Below, piece by piece: positions 48,401 to 58,200 of a DNA stretch of 64,000 nucleotides. Location: contig NC_041404.2 in NCBI RefSeq assembly GCF_900747795.2, positions 81,083,450-81,147,449 on the forward strand. The letters run 5' to 3'. This stretch comes from Erpetoichthys calabaricus (Eukaryota > Chordata > Cladistia > Polypteriformes > Polypteridae). The notes beneath the pieces were generated by a model that saw only the letters and a list, made by a program, of their open reading frames with translations, was not told where the DNA came from and did not search any database. Numbering within the stretch: the stretch's first letter is position 1; every line of letters starts with the position of its first letter. Made by a program: the position numbers and the translations under genes.

Positions 48401-49855
48401 CTCCCAGTTATTTTAACTTAACGTAAGGAGTCATCAAAATCAGCATCCTAGAAAACCTGCGTGTGACGCTTACCATTACAAATCTTTGAGACTGTGAAGA
48501 TCCTGAGGGTCCAGTCCCCTCCCTATTCCATACGTTTGACAGACAATCACCTAGTTTTGTGGTTCTTACACAACATCTGTTTTGGAGGTTCCATTCATCA
48601 TAACTTTTAGATTAAAGGTTAAGAGCTAAAGCAGACTCTCTCTGGCTTCTCTGTGTTTTGTCCTGTCCTTTCAGTCCATTTCTTTGTTTTCATAGTGCTA
48701 TGTTTGTTATTCTTGCTATCAGGTGATTTCTAAGTTTCTCCTAGTATACCAATGCTAGATTCTCATTTCAGCTCATACTTAATTTTCATTTTACTTGGAG
48801 TTTGTTAATTAGATACTACAAGGTGATCGTCTTTTGATCAATAAATCTTTTTTGAGGTTTCCAAATGTTAATAGTTCTATTAAACAAGACTATCTGATTG
48901 ATTCAACCTTTGATTTTCCTCTTTTTTCCATTCAGCACTCTTGTGATTTTTATGTATTTGTTTGGAAATTTAGCAAAAATATGTGCTCATGCGTTATTAC
49001 GGAATACTTCGTTCTATCGTACTTCTGAAAAAAGTTTGATTACAGTTACACATGAAGTTTTAAAGAAAGTTTAGCTAGTTTGCGTGTTGATGTCTGAATA
49101 ACTAAGTTCAAACTTGGGTTAATTTAAACCTTGGACAATAAGTGAACCAGAAAATGTAAGGTAAGGCAAAGGATGTCTGCTACTGTTCAGTTGTAAGAAC
49201 TGCACTGCAAATTAGGGTCGAATTCGTCACCGGGAATTTACACTTTGGGAAATCGGATTAGACTCATTTTTTATTGAAAGCAGGAAATGTGTTTTAAACG
49301 AAGTATCAGGCGGGAGTGAAGCGAACCCAAGTCAGCGCTCAAAACTGACCGGCTCACACAATACGCGTCTCTCGACACTAACACGATATAAAGTTTGTTA
49401 CTGCTGAGGTCAAATGCCTTCCCGTTTCGATCGCAATGCAGTACAAACTGGAAATATATGGAAGTGACTGTTTTTAAAATGAAAGGTGGAAGATCTGTAA
49501 TACAGCGAACCCACAACTAAAATGTGCGCCGGTCAATCTTAATTAAACCGTCCTTACCACTATTTAAACAGATGTTTCAGGAAATTCATTCGTTCCCATT
49601 GAATCTTCATTAAGTTGTTAAGCTAACAGTCATAAAGTTGTATTCCGCATCCACTGTCTGACGTACAGAAATTCAATAAATGTGATGGCTCATCGTCGAT
49701 GATCGGCGGCCTTTCAATCCCCGGTGTTTCCTGACCCTTCCACAGCACATGTAACGATTTATGGTGCGGTTACATCAATTCTTTCTCAAGGTCTCGATTT
49801 CGCTTACCTGTAAACAACACTCCTTCCCCTGGAGTGGCTTCACGGTTAGCAGCAT
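29452..49855 (-). CDS. ubl4a: UBL4A, ubiquitin-like protein of the BAG6/GET pathway (four coding exons)
   Basis: Four coding exons on the minus strand, 49855-49808, 41770-41665, 39707-39505 and 29562-29452, join through GT-AG introns into a 155-aa protein (human UBL4A is 157). Residues 1-72 form the ubiquitin-like fold ([60 protein letters not shown]) without a C-terminal diglycine. Residues 101-155 match the TUGS helical region ([39 protein letters not shown]) that binds BAG6. UBL4A is a cytosolic subunit of the BAG6-UBL4A-GET4 complex. It passes tail-anchored membrane proteins from SGTA to GET3/TRC40 and aids quality control of mislocalised proteins. The reading frame is intact and the exon phases fit the family. 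Introns of about 8.0, 2.0 and 9.9 kb, loaded with repeats, make this a large locus for a small gene. Confidence 0.96.
29760..30278 (+). mobile_element. Non-autonomous Helitron with an internal tandem duplication
   Basis: It begins A|TCTCTATAAATATATAAATT at 29760, close to the 5' end of the 20857 Helitron. It ends with hairpin CCAC-attttg-GTGG directly followed by CTAG|T (30275-30278). Internally, a unit of about 229 bp starting 'acttaacagatttagat' at 29814 is repeated from 30043, with moderate divergence. No protein-coding part. Confidence 0.78.
30292..30527. mobile_element. Tc1/mariner MITE
   Basis: Inverted ends cagtgccctccctatgtccc and ggcactg (complement) are bordered by TA dinucleotides. 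The right end 'cccacactatatggaaggca' is a diverged complement of the left. 236 bp, non-coding. Confidence 0.7.
30631..30703. mobile_element. Minimal mariner-type MITE (73 bp)
   Basis: The left arm cagggtggtccagatctaat with tatgcaa faces its complement ending ccaccct, with only about 20 bp between. TA flanks each side. It is almost a pure pair of terminal repeats. Confidence 0.75.
31530..31835 (+). mobile_element. SINE, diverged copy A of a local duplicate pair
   Basis: The SINE body (gtttgcatgttctccccatg, ccacagtcca-like site, 'gatggactggcatcctgtcc', 'ctgctgggatcgactccagc') ends in 'ggtggatggaaagacgga'. The 3' flank to about 31905 is shared with the copy at 33308-33640. Confidence 0.7.
31945..32090 (+). 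mobile_element. SINE 3' fragment
   Basis: A diverged piece running from 'gtgcagattaggttaatgcc' through 'gctgggataggtgctgcaac' to a 'gatgaatgactgaataaagg' tail. Confidence 0.45.
33308..33640 (+). mobile_element. SINE, diverged copy B of a local duplicate pair
   Basis: A head with 'gggtggcacagaggtgca' and 'ccgctttgcaacaaggaggc' is followed by the standard body and 'ggaaggtggatggaaagatg'. Beyond it, to about 33748, the flanking sequence matches that of copy A. Confidence 0.72.
34235..34400 (+). mobile_element. Old SINE fragment
   Basis: Traces of the head (gtagggtggtggttagtgct) and body (gagttttcatgctttctg, 'ccggtaaactggcctggcac') are present. Strongly diverged. Confidence 0.45.
34783..35109 (-). 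mobile_element. Full-length young SINE with target duplication
   Basis: The minus-strand copy runs from the GGAT tail (catccatccattttccaac complement) to the tRNA head (complement of 'cgctaccactgcgccgcccc'). Perfect direct repeats catattcagtc flank it at 34772-34782 and 35110-35120. High similarity to the family consensus implies a recent insertion. Confidence 0.88.
37905..38030 (+). mobile_element. SINE 3' half
   Basis: Begins 'cctgtgatggattggcatcc' and ends 'taagcgggttagaaaatgat'. The 5' half is missing. Confidence 0.65.
38570..38805 (-). mobile_element. Second SINE family with a Rex1-like 3' tail
   Basis: On the minus strand a tRNA-like head (complement of 'ggatttgaaccagcaatcat') is followed by 'ctcttgagcaaggccctta' and a tail complementary to 'attttattaatctctaagag'. 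This tail resembles the Rex1 LINE 3' end seen at 23465, as expected for a SINE that borrows that LINE's machinery. Confidence 0.55.
39505..39707 (-). CDS. ubl4a: UBL4A coding exon 3
   Basis: This 203-nt exon completes Asp52 and encodes residues 53-119, from [10 protein letters not shown] to VLEQLHK. The acceptor is TTGTAG and the donor CAAG|GTAAAAC. It carries the end of the ubiquitin fold, a variable Pro/Ser linker and the start of the BAG6-binding helices. Confidence 0.95.
39708..41664 (-). other. UBL4A intron 2, mostly a Tc1-type element
   Basis: About two-thirds of this 1.96-kb intron is the Tc1 copy at 40288-41524. The remainder is unremarkable. Confidence 0.8.
40288..41524 (-). mobile_element. 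Tc1-type transposon copy with about 140-bp inverted repeats
   Basis: Inverted ends: tttctcagtaaatatatttc at the left and its complement at 41505-41524. They continue through 'gtcggtaacaacgcaagtaa' and 'tccacacatac' on both sides. The interior is minus-strand transposase sequence with the typical complement strings 'cagccccacaccatgatgtt' and 'cagcagtggagtcttgcgc'. The frame is extensively broken; no long ORF remains. Confidence 0.82.
41665..41770 (-). CDS. ubl4a: UBL4A coding exon 2
   Basis: This 106-nt exon encodes residues 17-51 plus the first base of Asp52, including [19 protein letters not shown]. The acceptor is TTTTCACAG and the donor TCAG|GTACTG. A Tc1-type element ends about 140 bp away, in the next intron. 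Confidence 0.94.
42798..43150 (+). mobile_element. SINE, diverged near full-length copy
   Basis: Head 'gtggcacagtggtagtgctg', body 'gagtttgcatgttctcccct', 'aagacacataggttaggcaa', then 'ttagagaattatacgaaatg' at the 3' end. Confidence 0.75.
43294..43640 (+). mobile_element. Full-length SINE between two poly(T) tracts
   Basis: Complete head (ggtggcacagtggtgcagtg) with intact B-box-like 'gggttcgcttcc', full body and 'ttggataatggatggg' tail. A T-run of about 32 (43259-43290) lies directly before and a T-run of about 18 (43641-43658) directly after. Confidence 0.85.
44440..44630 (-). mobile_element. Tc1-type terminal relic
   Basis: The sequence complementary to 'tacagtgcatccggaaagta' and 'ttcacagcgcatcac', with 'tgttatgttacagccttatt', is the well-known inverted repeat of a fish Tc1 family. 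Only one arm is evident, with an (AT)n run at its right edge. Confidence 0.65.
44690..44900 (+). mobile_element. tRNA-headed repeat of uncertain family
   Basis: A tRNA-like head has an A-box-like 'tagcacagcgttaggggc' and a B-box 'ggttcgattccc' at 44801-44812. It is followed by 'cctgatgagcccagaattag' and 'ggcgaaacacgtgtcg', a hairpin-forming motif. It does not fold into a full tRNA and sits in repeat DNA, so a SINE is more likely than a tRNA gene. Confidence 0.45.
44999..45408 (-). mobile_element. Internally deleted mariner-like element
   Basis: Inverted ends (gagtgagtcaaatcatgtta near 45003, its near-complement ending gactcaccctg at 45408) are bordered by TA. The minus strand retains a transposase C terminus, [20 protein letters not shown], in which the third catalytic acid is Asp (PDLTPCDF). 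About 410 bp remain of an element normally over 1 kb. Confidence 0.7.
45700..46240. repeat. Diverged tandem repeat of about 240-bp units
   Basis: Blocks 'catgtcctttgggtcagttt' (45918-45937) and 'caagtcttttgggtcagtat' (46137-46156), each followed by 'ttgttcacaacc' and 'catcctaaatg', recur. An earlier partial unit begins near 45736 ('catgtctttcaggtctattt', then 'ttgttcaccacccataaaa'). About two and a half units, strongly diverged. Confidence 0.55.
49808..49855 (-). CDS. ubl4a: UBL4A coding exon 1
   Basis: This exon encodes [16 protein letters not shown] (16 aa), with the ATG at 49855-49853 and donor CAG|GTAAGCG. The CCCL-type stretch and the intron position after Gln16 agree with human UBL4A (MQLTVKALQGRECSLQ). 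Confidence 0.92.
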
Positions 49856-50060
49856 ATCTAAAAAGAAGCAAGTTCAAGTCAATGCTCAGAACTGATTCAG
49901 AAATATATGTATGTACAATTCAAACGTTTTCCGACACTTCACCAGCCGGCCGCATGAATCGGTGCGCGGCTCCTTTAAATTACTACTTAGAAGTGGGTAA
50001 CTTTACATTCGAGTGCGACGATGGACTCTAGAGGGCGCTCTTTAACCAATTACTTTTCCA
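49856..50060 (-). promoter_or_regulatory. Candidate promoter and 5' UTR of UBL4A
   Basis: This unique, CpG-containing sequence (agccggccgcatgaatcggt, 49944-49963) lies directly upstream of the UBL4A start codon. No TATA box was identified. The assignment rests on position and base composition. Confidence 0.3.
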
Positions 50061-51320
50061 AAAAAAAAAAAAAGTGGCAAGTATCCTTCGCTGCCAACAC
50101 TGGATGGGGCAGGACTATATGTCCGACTGTAATGATATAAGGAACGTTAGATGTCTATACGATGTAATACTGATTCAGCAAATTACATTTAAAAAACATG
50201 CATTACGCTATCGGTCCCGTGATGGGCTGGCTTTTGCTTGAGCCCAATTCTTCTCAATCGAACTCCCAATCCCCAAAATATAATGGATTTAGAAAACTGC
50301 AGAAAGTCTTGAAATAAATAAAGCTATCCACTACACCCGCCATTTAGGGACCGAGGAACGAGTCAGATACAACACGTTAGCCACTTCGACTGAATCGGGG
50401 GCAAGACAGTTGATGTTCTCGTTAGCAACACTAAAGCCATGGCAAAAAAAAAAAAAAATCAATCAATCTCCAGTCTTTAAAATATGGTGGGCTACTTAGC
50501 ATGACACTCACAGATTTACAAAGGCAGGACTAAGACTGAGTTATTGTATGCAGCGCTAGTCCTTTTAAAATCACGAGCCATTGTTATTTCACAAATCTGC
50601 TACCAAGGGCTATTTAGGGAAGGCTCTTTTAATTGCCATTATTTGTTTAGGTGGGTGGTCGGTAAGAGAGACGGGGGCAACCTTTGCTGAGGTGACTGTA
50701 TTAGCAGCATGTCAGGTACAAGATCAGTGTGCTGATTGTCTCTTTTATGTACTTTCTTGTAGAGTTACATATGCAAAATCTATCTCTTTAAAAAGTAATA
50801 CCTTGTTATTTCATATCATTTATATACTCCATTCTTCTTAATATCCTGCTAAAGTACATGTGCAAATTGAATTAGATTTGCATTTCATTTATAATATGAT
50901 CACAAAACCTTTGTATTGATAACCTCACGCTGTGCTACTGTAAAATTTAAGGAAAATATGACTGTTACTTTTTTGTATATTTCAAAGCATTCACCCTCTT
51001 ATCAAGGCTGCCATAAATTAGTGCTCCAAGAACACATTAGGACAGAAAAAGTTATGACTGGATCAGTGATCGTCCTCTGTATATCTTCCTTAAGCAATAG
51101 TCCTCTCAGAATGAATTTCAGGTTTACCAGCTATACACATGGCCTACTATCCCCCACTGGTGTCTTTAGATGTCTTGCAAGTGTAAGTGTTCCTTAAATA
51201 TTATACCTTTTAAATCCTTTCCCTGCTTTGTAGAAGTTGAGAACAAACATTTCTAGCTCTCTGTTAGCAAAGCAGATCATTCTTAACATGTAAAATTCTG
51301 ATTGTTTGAATTAGTTTGAC
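50061..51320. other. Spacer between UBL4A and the I/Nimb-like LINE
   Basis: Unique AT-rich DNA with short A-tracts. No gene or known repeat was recognised. Confidence 0.5.
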
Positions 51321-51324
51321 TTGC

Positions 51325-52560
51325 TTTGATCACTTGCTCACCTATCAGTGACCATAACTGTCTTGTTTTACGCCTAAGAAGTCTACCATCGACTGCATCC
51401 TGGCACCGAGGGTTCTCATGGAGCATGAACACGAATATCGGCAGAGTTCCTTTGCAGCCTTTGTCGATTTTCGTAAAGCGTTCGACTCAGTTGATCGAGC
51501 TTCCCTGTAGGACATCCTGAGGGTTTGTGGAATCCCCTTGAGGTTACTGGATATCATGGCCAGCCAGTACACTGGTACAGTGAATGCTGTGCAAAGTGAA
51601 GGCAGAACCTCTGTGTTTTTCCCAGTTGATTCTGGGGTTCGTCAGGGTTGTGTTCTTGTTCCTACTCTGCTCAATGCTTATATGGATTGGGTGTTGAGCA
51701 AGGTCGTGGGGTCCAGCAGCTGTGGGGCATCTGTTGGTGAAGAAAGATTCACGGATCTTGACTTTGCTGTGATCTTCGCAGAGTCAATGGAGGTTCTGAT
51801 ATGGGCACTTGAGAAACTGAGCAAGGAGTCTGAGTGTCTGGGCTTGCGAATGTCCTGGATACAAACCAAGATCCAGGCCTTTAATGACCTCTTGGGCACA
51901 GCCATCAGCAGTGTGTCTGCTTGTGGAGAGAGTGTCGACCTTGTTGAGAGGTTTACTTACCTTGGCAGTGACATTCATGTCTCTGGTGACTCTTCCTATC
52001 AAGTCAGGAGATGGATTGCGAGAGCATGGGGGGTCATGAGGTTGCTGGAAAGGGGTGTGTGGCGCTCCTGATGTCTATGCAAAAGGACGAAGGTCCAAGT
52101 CTTTAGAGTTCTGGTACTTCCTGTCTTGCTATATGGTTGTGAGACATGGACACTATCCAGTGACCTGAGATGAAGACTGGACTCCTTTGGTACTGTGTCT
52201 CTTCGGAAAATCCTTGGGAATCGTTGGTTTGACTTTGTGTCGAATGAGCAGTTGCTCATGGAATCACAAATGAGGCACATTACCTGCATTGTGAGGGAGT
52301 GCCAGTTATAGCACTACGGTCATGTGGCGCGTTTCCCTGAGGGTGATCCAGCTTGTAAGATCCACATTGTTGGGGACTTGAGTGGCTGGACCAGGCCAAG
52401 GAGTTGCCCACGTAACACCTGGCTGTGGCAGATAGAGGGTCAGTTCTGGAGGGTGGGCGTGTCTTGCTGGGGGGTTGTCAACTGGGATCCCGAGTTATTT
52501 CGTCATGTAGTGGGTGCGGCAAAGCACTGTACCAGTGTATGCTCCCCAACTTGACATCAC
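51325..52560 (+). mobile_element. I/Nimb-like LINE, 3' part, broken
   Basis: Plus-strand translation gives reverse transcriptase blocks: AFVDFRKAFDSVDRASL, then VDSGVRQGCVLVPTLLNAYM, a degenerated active site region (FTDLDFAVIFAESM where FADD is expected) and VDLVERFTYLGSDIHVSGDS. Near 52110-52160 follows VFRVLVLPVLLYGCETWTLS, then the C-terminal region. Several frame breaks and stops; dead copy. It is one of the fish LINEs whose ORF is often misannotated as a host protein. Confidence 0.78.
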
Positions 52561-52862
52561 TTGACTTTGTATTTTTGTCAACATTTTATGTTAATAAAAA
52601 TTTGATATGAAGAAACTGAAAATTCTGACTTTAATCTCAAATATTTCTGTACAGTGCATGCCACATTTGGGGTACCATGCCTACTTGTATTGATGTAGCA
52701 GGGGAAGGTGCCTATCTTGGCACAATATGGATCGAGACAGGAAAAAACACAGGACAGGTCACCAGTTCATAATATAATTACAATAGAAAACAAAGTACTA
52801 TTCAGTAAGATCTCAAAGCATCATTCTATAGAGCAGAATTATAGAGTGCTGCTTGAAATTCC

Positions 52863-52903
52863 CGGATTCAGCGGGTTGGACAATGGATGGATGGATGGAT
52901 GGA
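52863..52903 (+). mobile_element. 41-bp SINE tail insertion with 13-bp target duplication
   Basis: 'cggattcagcgggttggaca' followed by 'atggatgg...' is only the last piece of the common SINE. It is flanked by perfect repeats tgcttgaaattcc at 52850-52862 and 52904-52916, proving a separate retrotransposition of an extremely truncated copy. Confidence 0.85.
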
Positions 52904-53209
52904 TGCTTGAAATTCCTGAACCTTTATTGTATTTCTTTAAAGGTTAATATTTTACTATGAAATATTTTTATTCATTAAAACCGCCCTTTATTTTCAAAAG
53001 GAAAGGGTTATTATTCTCAGATTATGTTCACAGTTTACAGGAATAGATGACTACAACAGAAAAAGAAATGGGACTGGCTGATGTACTAAAACAGCTTTAT
53101 CATCACTACGCTAATTACAGTTTCCCTTATGGACACAAAAACAGGTTAGTAAATCGTTCAAAAATAAATGCGATAATTAAAAAGTTGGCCTTAGATATGT
53201 AGTTGAGTG

Positions 53210-54957
53210 TTAATCTGAATAAAAGTATACTCTTTCCAGTGAATTCACAAGCATATAATATTAGATTGGACACCCTACCTTTTACCATAGCAGATCAGTT
53301 TAAATACCTAGGGGTAAATATCACAAGTAAACATAAAGCTCTTTATCAACAAAATTTTGCCGTCTGTATGGAAAAAATTAAGCAAGACTTGCATAGATGG
53401 TCAACTCTTCATCTCACTCTAGCCGGAAGAATTAACGTTGTTAAGATTAATATCCTTCCTAAACTTCTTTTTTTATTTCAAAACATTCCAATATATATCA
53501 ATAAATCGTTTTTTAAGCAATTAGATTCAACAATAACTTCATTCATTTGGAACTGAAAACACCCACGTATCCAAAGAGCGACCCTACAAAGACCTCAGGC
53601 AGAAGGTGCCATGGCTATACCTAATTTTCAGTTTTATTACCGGGCAGCAAACATACAAGCCATAAAAACCTGGACACAAAAAAATGAACTTACACAGGCT
53701 TGGTCCACAATAGAAGTAAAATCCTGTAGTACTTCTTTATACTCCCTGCTCTGCGCTCCAATAAATGCAAGTTATCGCAAATATACTAATAACCCAATTG
53801 TGCTTTACTCACTCAGAATATGGAACCAACTTAGAAAGCATTTTAAGATGGAAAATCTTTTTTCCGTGGCACCTCTGCAAGAGAACCACCTCTTTCAACC
53901 CACGCAAACATATCCAGTTTTTAATACCTGGAAAAGTTTTGGGATTAAAATGCTCAGAGATCTTTATATAGACAACATATTTGCATCTTTTGAACAATTA
54001 CGTTTAAAATTCAACCTCCCAGCTACACATTTCCTTCACTATCTTCAAATTAGAGTTTTCCTCACCTCATACCCTCCACCATGCTGGAAAAAATACTGCT
54101 CAATTTCGAGGAATTAAACACCATTTCCGCATTATAGAAAATCTTATTAGAGTCCCTACCTTTCAAAGACCCAAGAGGTCATTGGGAAGAAGATCTCTTA
54201 ATCAATATATCAGAAAAGGAGTGGAAGGTAGCAAAGCAGAGAATTATTCAACTAAAAATTATATATCGAGCTCATCTGTCTCGCTTAAAACTGTCCAAAA
54301 TGTTTCCAGGGCAAGATCCAACCTGCGAACGCTGCAACCAAGCTCCTGCCTCACTGGGTCACATGTTCTGGGCCTGCACCAGACTAACATCATTTTGGAC
54401 CAAAATTTTTAAGTGCCTTTCAGACAGCCTTGGGGTCACAATCCCTCCTAACCCATTAATAGCTGTGTTTAGTGTTCTTCCAGATGGACTTGAAGTGGTG
54501 AAGGACAAGCAAACGGTGATTGCATTCACTACACTTTTGGCACGCAGACTTATTTTGTTAAATTGGAAGAATCCTAACTCTCCTCTGATAAGTCAGTGGG
54601 AAACCGATGTTTTATATTATTTGAAATTGGAAAAAATCAGATTCTCAGTTAGAGGATCTGTATAGAATTTTTTTAAAACCTGGCAGGATCTAATCAATAC
54701 TATTTTAGAATAAGAGAAATAACTATTACCGCATTTACTTCCCTTCTCCATTTTTTATTTACCTATACAGTATATATTTCTTCCTTTCTTTTGTTTATTG
54801 TTGCCTTATTAAACAGCCCTAAGCAATTCTCCTTTGGCTAAGCTCTCCTTCTCAGGGGTAGGGTTTGATTTGTCTTCAATTTTTTTTTGTTATAAATTGA
54901 TCTATTTGTATGGAATGATTACAATAAAATTAATACATAAAATAAAAAAAAAAAAAA
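53210..54957 (+). mobile_element. L1-like LINE, 5'-truncated, with target duplication
   Basis: The plus strand encodes the distal reverse transcriptase and C-terminal region of an L1-clade ORF2 in broken frames: VNLNKSILFPVN, FKYLGVNITSKHKALYQQNF, WSTLHLTLAGRINVVKINIL, EGAMAIPNFQFYYRAANIQA and FPGQDPTCERCNQAPASLGH, an H/C-rich C-terminal motif. The 3' end is an A-rich tail at 54943-54957. Repeats agatatgtagttgagtg (17 bp) flank it at 53193-53209 and 54958-54974. Only the last 1.75 kb was inserted. A handful of frame breaks. Confidence 0.88.
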
Positions 54958-54974
54958 AGATATGTAGTTGAGTG

Positions 54975-56018
54975 GTGACTGTTATATTTGTGAGTCCTAA
55001 AGCACAAATCTCAAAAGCACTTACCCCTTGGGGGGGGGGGGGGGGACCATGGGATTCCATCAAAAAAAGCGGTTAGATACAAAAATGTTCACAATACAGT
55101 AGAACCCATATAAAATATAATATTTATTATCATAAAAAGTAAGCACATGAAGCACTGTAGAGCACATTAGGCACAAAGGACTTGGCTACAAGGCCAATCC
55201 AAAGTAAACAAGTCCCAATATGCAACCAAAGGCAAAGTCAAAAAACAGAGCAAAATGGACCAAAATCTAAAGAATCAGAGTAGCAAAGACACAAGTAACA
55301 CTCACCAACTCTCTAGCGCATTCAGAATGAACTACCAGGAACTGTGGGAGACCCTCCGGATTTATAAGGTGAAGGGCACTTCCTTGTGGTGAATGGCAGG
55401 TAGCTCTGCTTCTTGGGGGACAGCCCACAAAACACATGGAACATAACGCAAGCATATAAAACAAAGCAGACAATAAACAAAAGGAACATTAACATACCTC
55501 AACAACTCAAAAATGAACAAAAAAGACATCAGACAAGACTTTGAACCCAGGGAAGGGGAGAAACTCTAACTGAGATATAGCAATAATGTATTATGTCAAG
55601 GTAAATAAAGTTTACACAGGTCCTCATTGGAAAGAATTTTCATTCCAACATGGCTGGACATGGTTATAAAGCAATCATCCTGCTCCTGGCACCCATGACC
55701 CCAACAGGGCTGCCCCTTTAATACTACAATTTCCATGCACCACTGTGGGTTTCCAAATGGGAGCTACTCATGAAGGATGCTGCCACCTAGTATACTGAGG
55801 GAACACATGGGAGCAGACTCCCACCATATGCCTGCCTTTCAGGGGGACAGCATTTATCCTGGCCAGGATGCAGGCCCATTGCTGCTTTAAATGATGGGCC
55901 TTTGTTATTCTACTGTTCATTTTTAATACTGTAGTTCTATTATTTTTTGAGGCTGGCATTAAGATTTTCAATTCAGTCAAAGTAAGTTAAAATGAACTTA
56001 ATATTTATAAAAAAAAAA
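54975..56018. other. Spacer DNA, no gene recognised
   Basis: A G-tract lies at 55029-55045. Otherwise AT-rich unique sequence with no recognisable exon or repeat family. Confidence 0.5.
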
Positions 56019-56029
56019 TAGATGTAATC

Positions 56030-56322
56030 CCTGCGTGGAGTTTGCATGTTCTCCCCGTGTCTGCGTGGGTTTCCTCCGGGCGCTCCGGTTTCCTCCCACA
56101 ATCCAAAGACATGCAGGTTAGGTGGATTGGCGATTCTAAATTGGCCCTAGTGTGTGCTTGGTGTGTGGGTGTGTTTGTGTGTGTCCTGCGGTGGGTTGGC
56201 ACCCTGCCCAGGATTGGTTCCCTGCCTTGTGCCCTGTGTTGGCTGGGATTGGCTCCAGCAGACTCCCGTGACCCTGTTGGGATTCAGCGGGTTGGACAAT
56301 GGATGGATGGATGGATGGATGG
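56030..56322 (+). mobile_element. 5'-truncated young SINE with target duplication
   Basis: The copy starts inside the body ('ccctgcgtggagtttgcatg') and ends in the GGAT repeat. Direct repeats atagatgtaat at 56019-56029 and 56323-56333 flank it. The sequence is close to the 34783-35109 copy. Confidence 0.85.
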
Positions 56323-56333
56323 ATAGATGTAAT

Positions 56334-57199
56334 GTTAGACTATAGGTTAAAAAGACACCGCTGCCCAAGACAGTACAAGTATTATTGTTTCTTTTCGCAG
56401 ACAGGTCCTGTATTTTGATTAAATGTCAGATATGAGTCTGTGGTTGTCCCAAGACATTTGTAACTTTTAACAACCTCTTCTTCCTGGTGTTTGAATATAT
56501 TTCTTATGGGTGAAGTTTTTTTTTTTTCTAAAATCAATTGTAATATTTTTGTAATATTATGTCAGGTCTGTCTATTTTGCAATCTAGCATACCATGCTAT
56601 TCTGGACATTCAGCAGAAAAGCCATACAAATATTTTGTAAATATTACTGTGGTTATCTGTCTGACTAGTGACAATACAAATGATCTTTGCCTGATCAGTA
56701 GCATCTTCATCTCCTTTATATACACAACGTTAATCCAAGCAATTATAGTTAATATACACACAGGTATTGCAAACACGTTTCAAAAAATAAAGAACGACTG
56801 TGGTGACCTTTGGTTATTAATAAAATGATTCTTAGATTTTTTTGTTACTCATTAAATGTAGCAGAAGAAAGTTTGAAAAATTAGTAGTAAGTTTTCTAAA
56901 TCATTTTTAAAATTAAAGATCTATTGCTGGAGTCATTCTGAATCACCCACATAACAATTAGGCGCCCTGGCCTGGAATTTCGTACTACCAGCTGAATACA
57001 GTACAGGTCCTTGGAACTATAAAGCTACGACGCTAATCAGTATTTTACAATTCATCCGCAGAATTTTTGCCGAGCAAAATTTGATTGTTAAAACTTTCAA
57101 CACTGGCAATAAGCTTCTTTAAAATTATACAATGTCATGAAAAACAGGCTATGAACTCAGCGAACAAACCATCTCATTCGTTTATTTCAAAAGCTCCAT
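56334..57199. other. Spacer DNA upstream of the dynamin-1-like promoter region
   Basis: Unique AT-rich sequence. Nothing recognised. Confidence 0.5.
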
Positions 57200-58200
57200 A
57201 AACTACAAAATACGATTACATGAGTGTTAATAAAGTTTTTTTGGGAACATCTCCGTGCTCTTCATATCCAATCAGATTACAGAAATGGATATGCGGTGGC
57301 TCGTTTTGAAAGACTTTCTACACCAATCACAAAGCTCTCCGGTAATAGAAAGGCTAGAGCGGATAGGTTCGCGGAACTCCATCTTTGATGTCTTGCCAAT
57401 CGATGGCTACCATTTACAGAAGGAAACCAATAATCATTCAGAAGGAGGGACCTGGTTTTCAAGGTTGCCAATCAATGCACAGAGAATGGGTAGCACTCGT
57501 TTCCTGGTGTGAAGGAGACGGTACAGGGCGAAATAGGACTCTTGGATTTTCCTATACTGTTAAAACGCGCAGTCACATAGATATTGGATTTATTCATTTA
57601 GTCGCTTGGATGGCAGGCTATTGAAGTACAACGAGCCGGAGAAGAAGGTCGTGTAAAGGTTACCTGTGGCCTCGGGTGGCATTAGGGCAGATTGACAGGT
57701 AAATACCACCGGCGAAAACGGCGAGCGATTGAAGCAGTGTACTCGAAATTCCAAGTATATCTCATCTCGCTAGTGTGTATGATAATGGGTCTGAAGGCTC
57801 ATGCTTTATTTTCTTCAACTGCGCCCCCTGCCTTTGATTTTTGTAGCAAGCTGTACAATGGGCGCTGTCTAATCTGCCGGGGGTCGGCTGAATTTTGGTT
57901 TTGCCTTGGCTTGTCACAGTCGCTGTCTGCGGCCTTATAGTTCGGGTGATACGATCTCGTAAAGATAAGTAGTCACGATTTTCATCAAAGCACTCGTGCC
58001 TGTAGATTGGTATTGATTACTATGGTTACACACTGACGGATTTCCCACTGTATCATCTTCTCACGGATTTCCTTCACTGGCTATTATTGCTCAAGAGACA
58101 CCGGCTTCTGTCAAGCACGCGTCTCCACCAACACCCACTTCTGCATCTTGTCTCGTGGCTACATATACAATGTCGAAGTGTCCAATTTTAACGGTATATC
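57200..58200 (+). promoter_or_regulatory. Candidate promoter region of the dynamin-1-like gene
   Basis: This stretch has more CpG dinucleotides than the surrounding AT-rich DNA (for example around 57640-57730 and 57880-57960) and lies just upstream of the first coding exon. A promoter and possible 5' UTR exon here are inference. Confidence 0.3.

Larger units (their letters stand above)
41771..49807 (-). other. UBL4A intron 1 (about 8.0 kb)
   Basis: It carries two SINEs, a Tc1 relic, a tRNA-headed repeat, a mariner relic and a diverged tandem repeat, each annotated separately. From 46260 to 49800 nothing beyond unique AT-rich DNA was recognised. Confidence 0.65.

Noticed and set aside
51538-52071. 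177-aa frame as a host gene
   Set aside because: It is a LINE reverse transcriptase fragment (GVRQGC block, degenerated active site).
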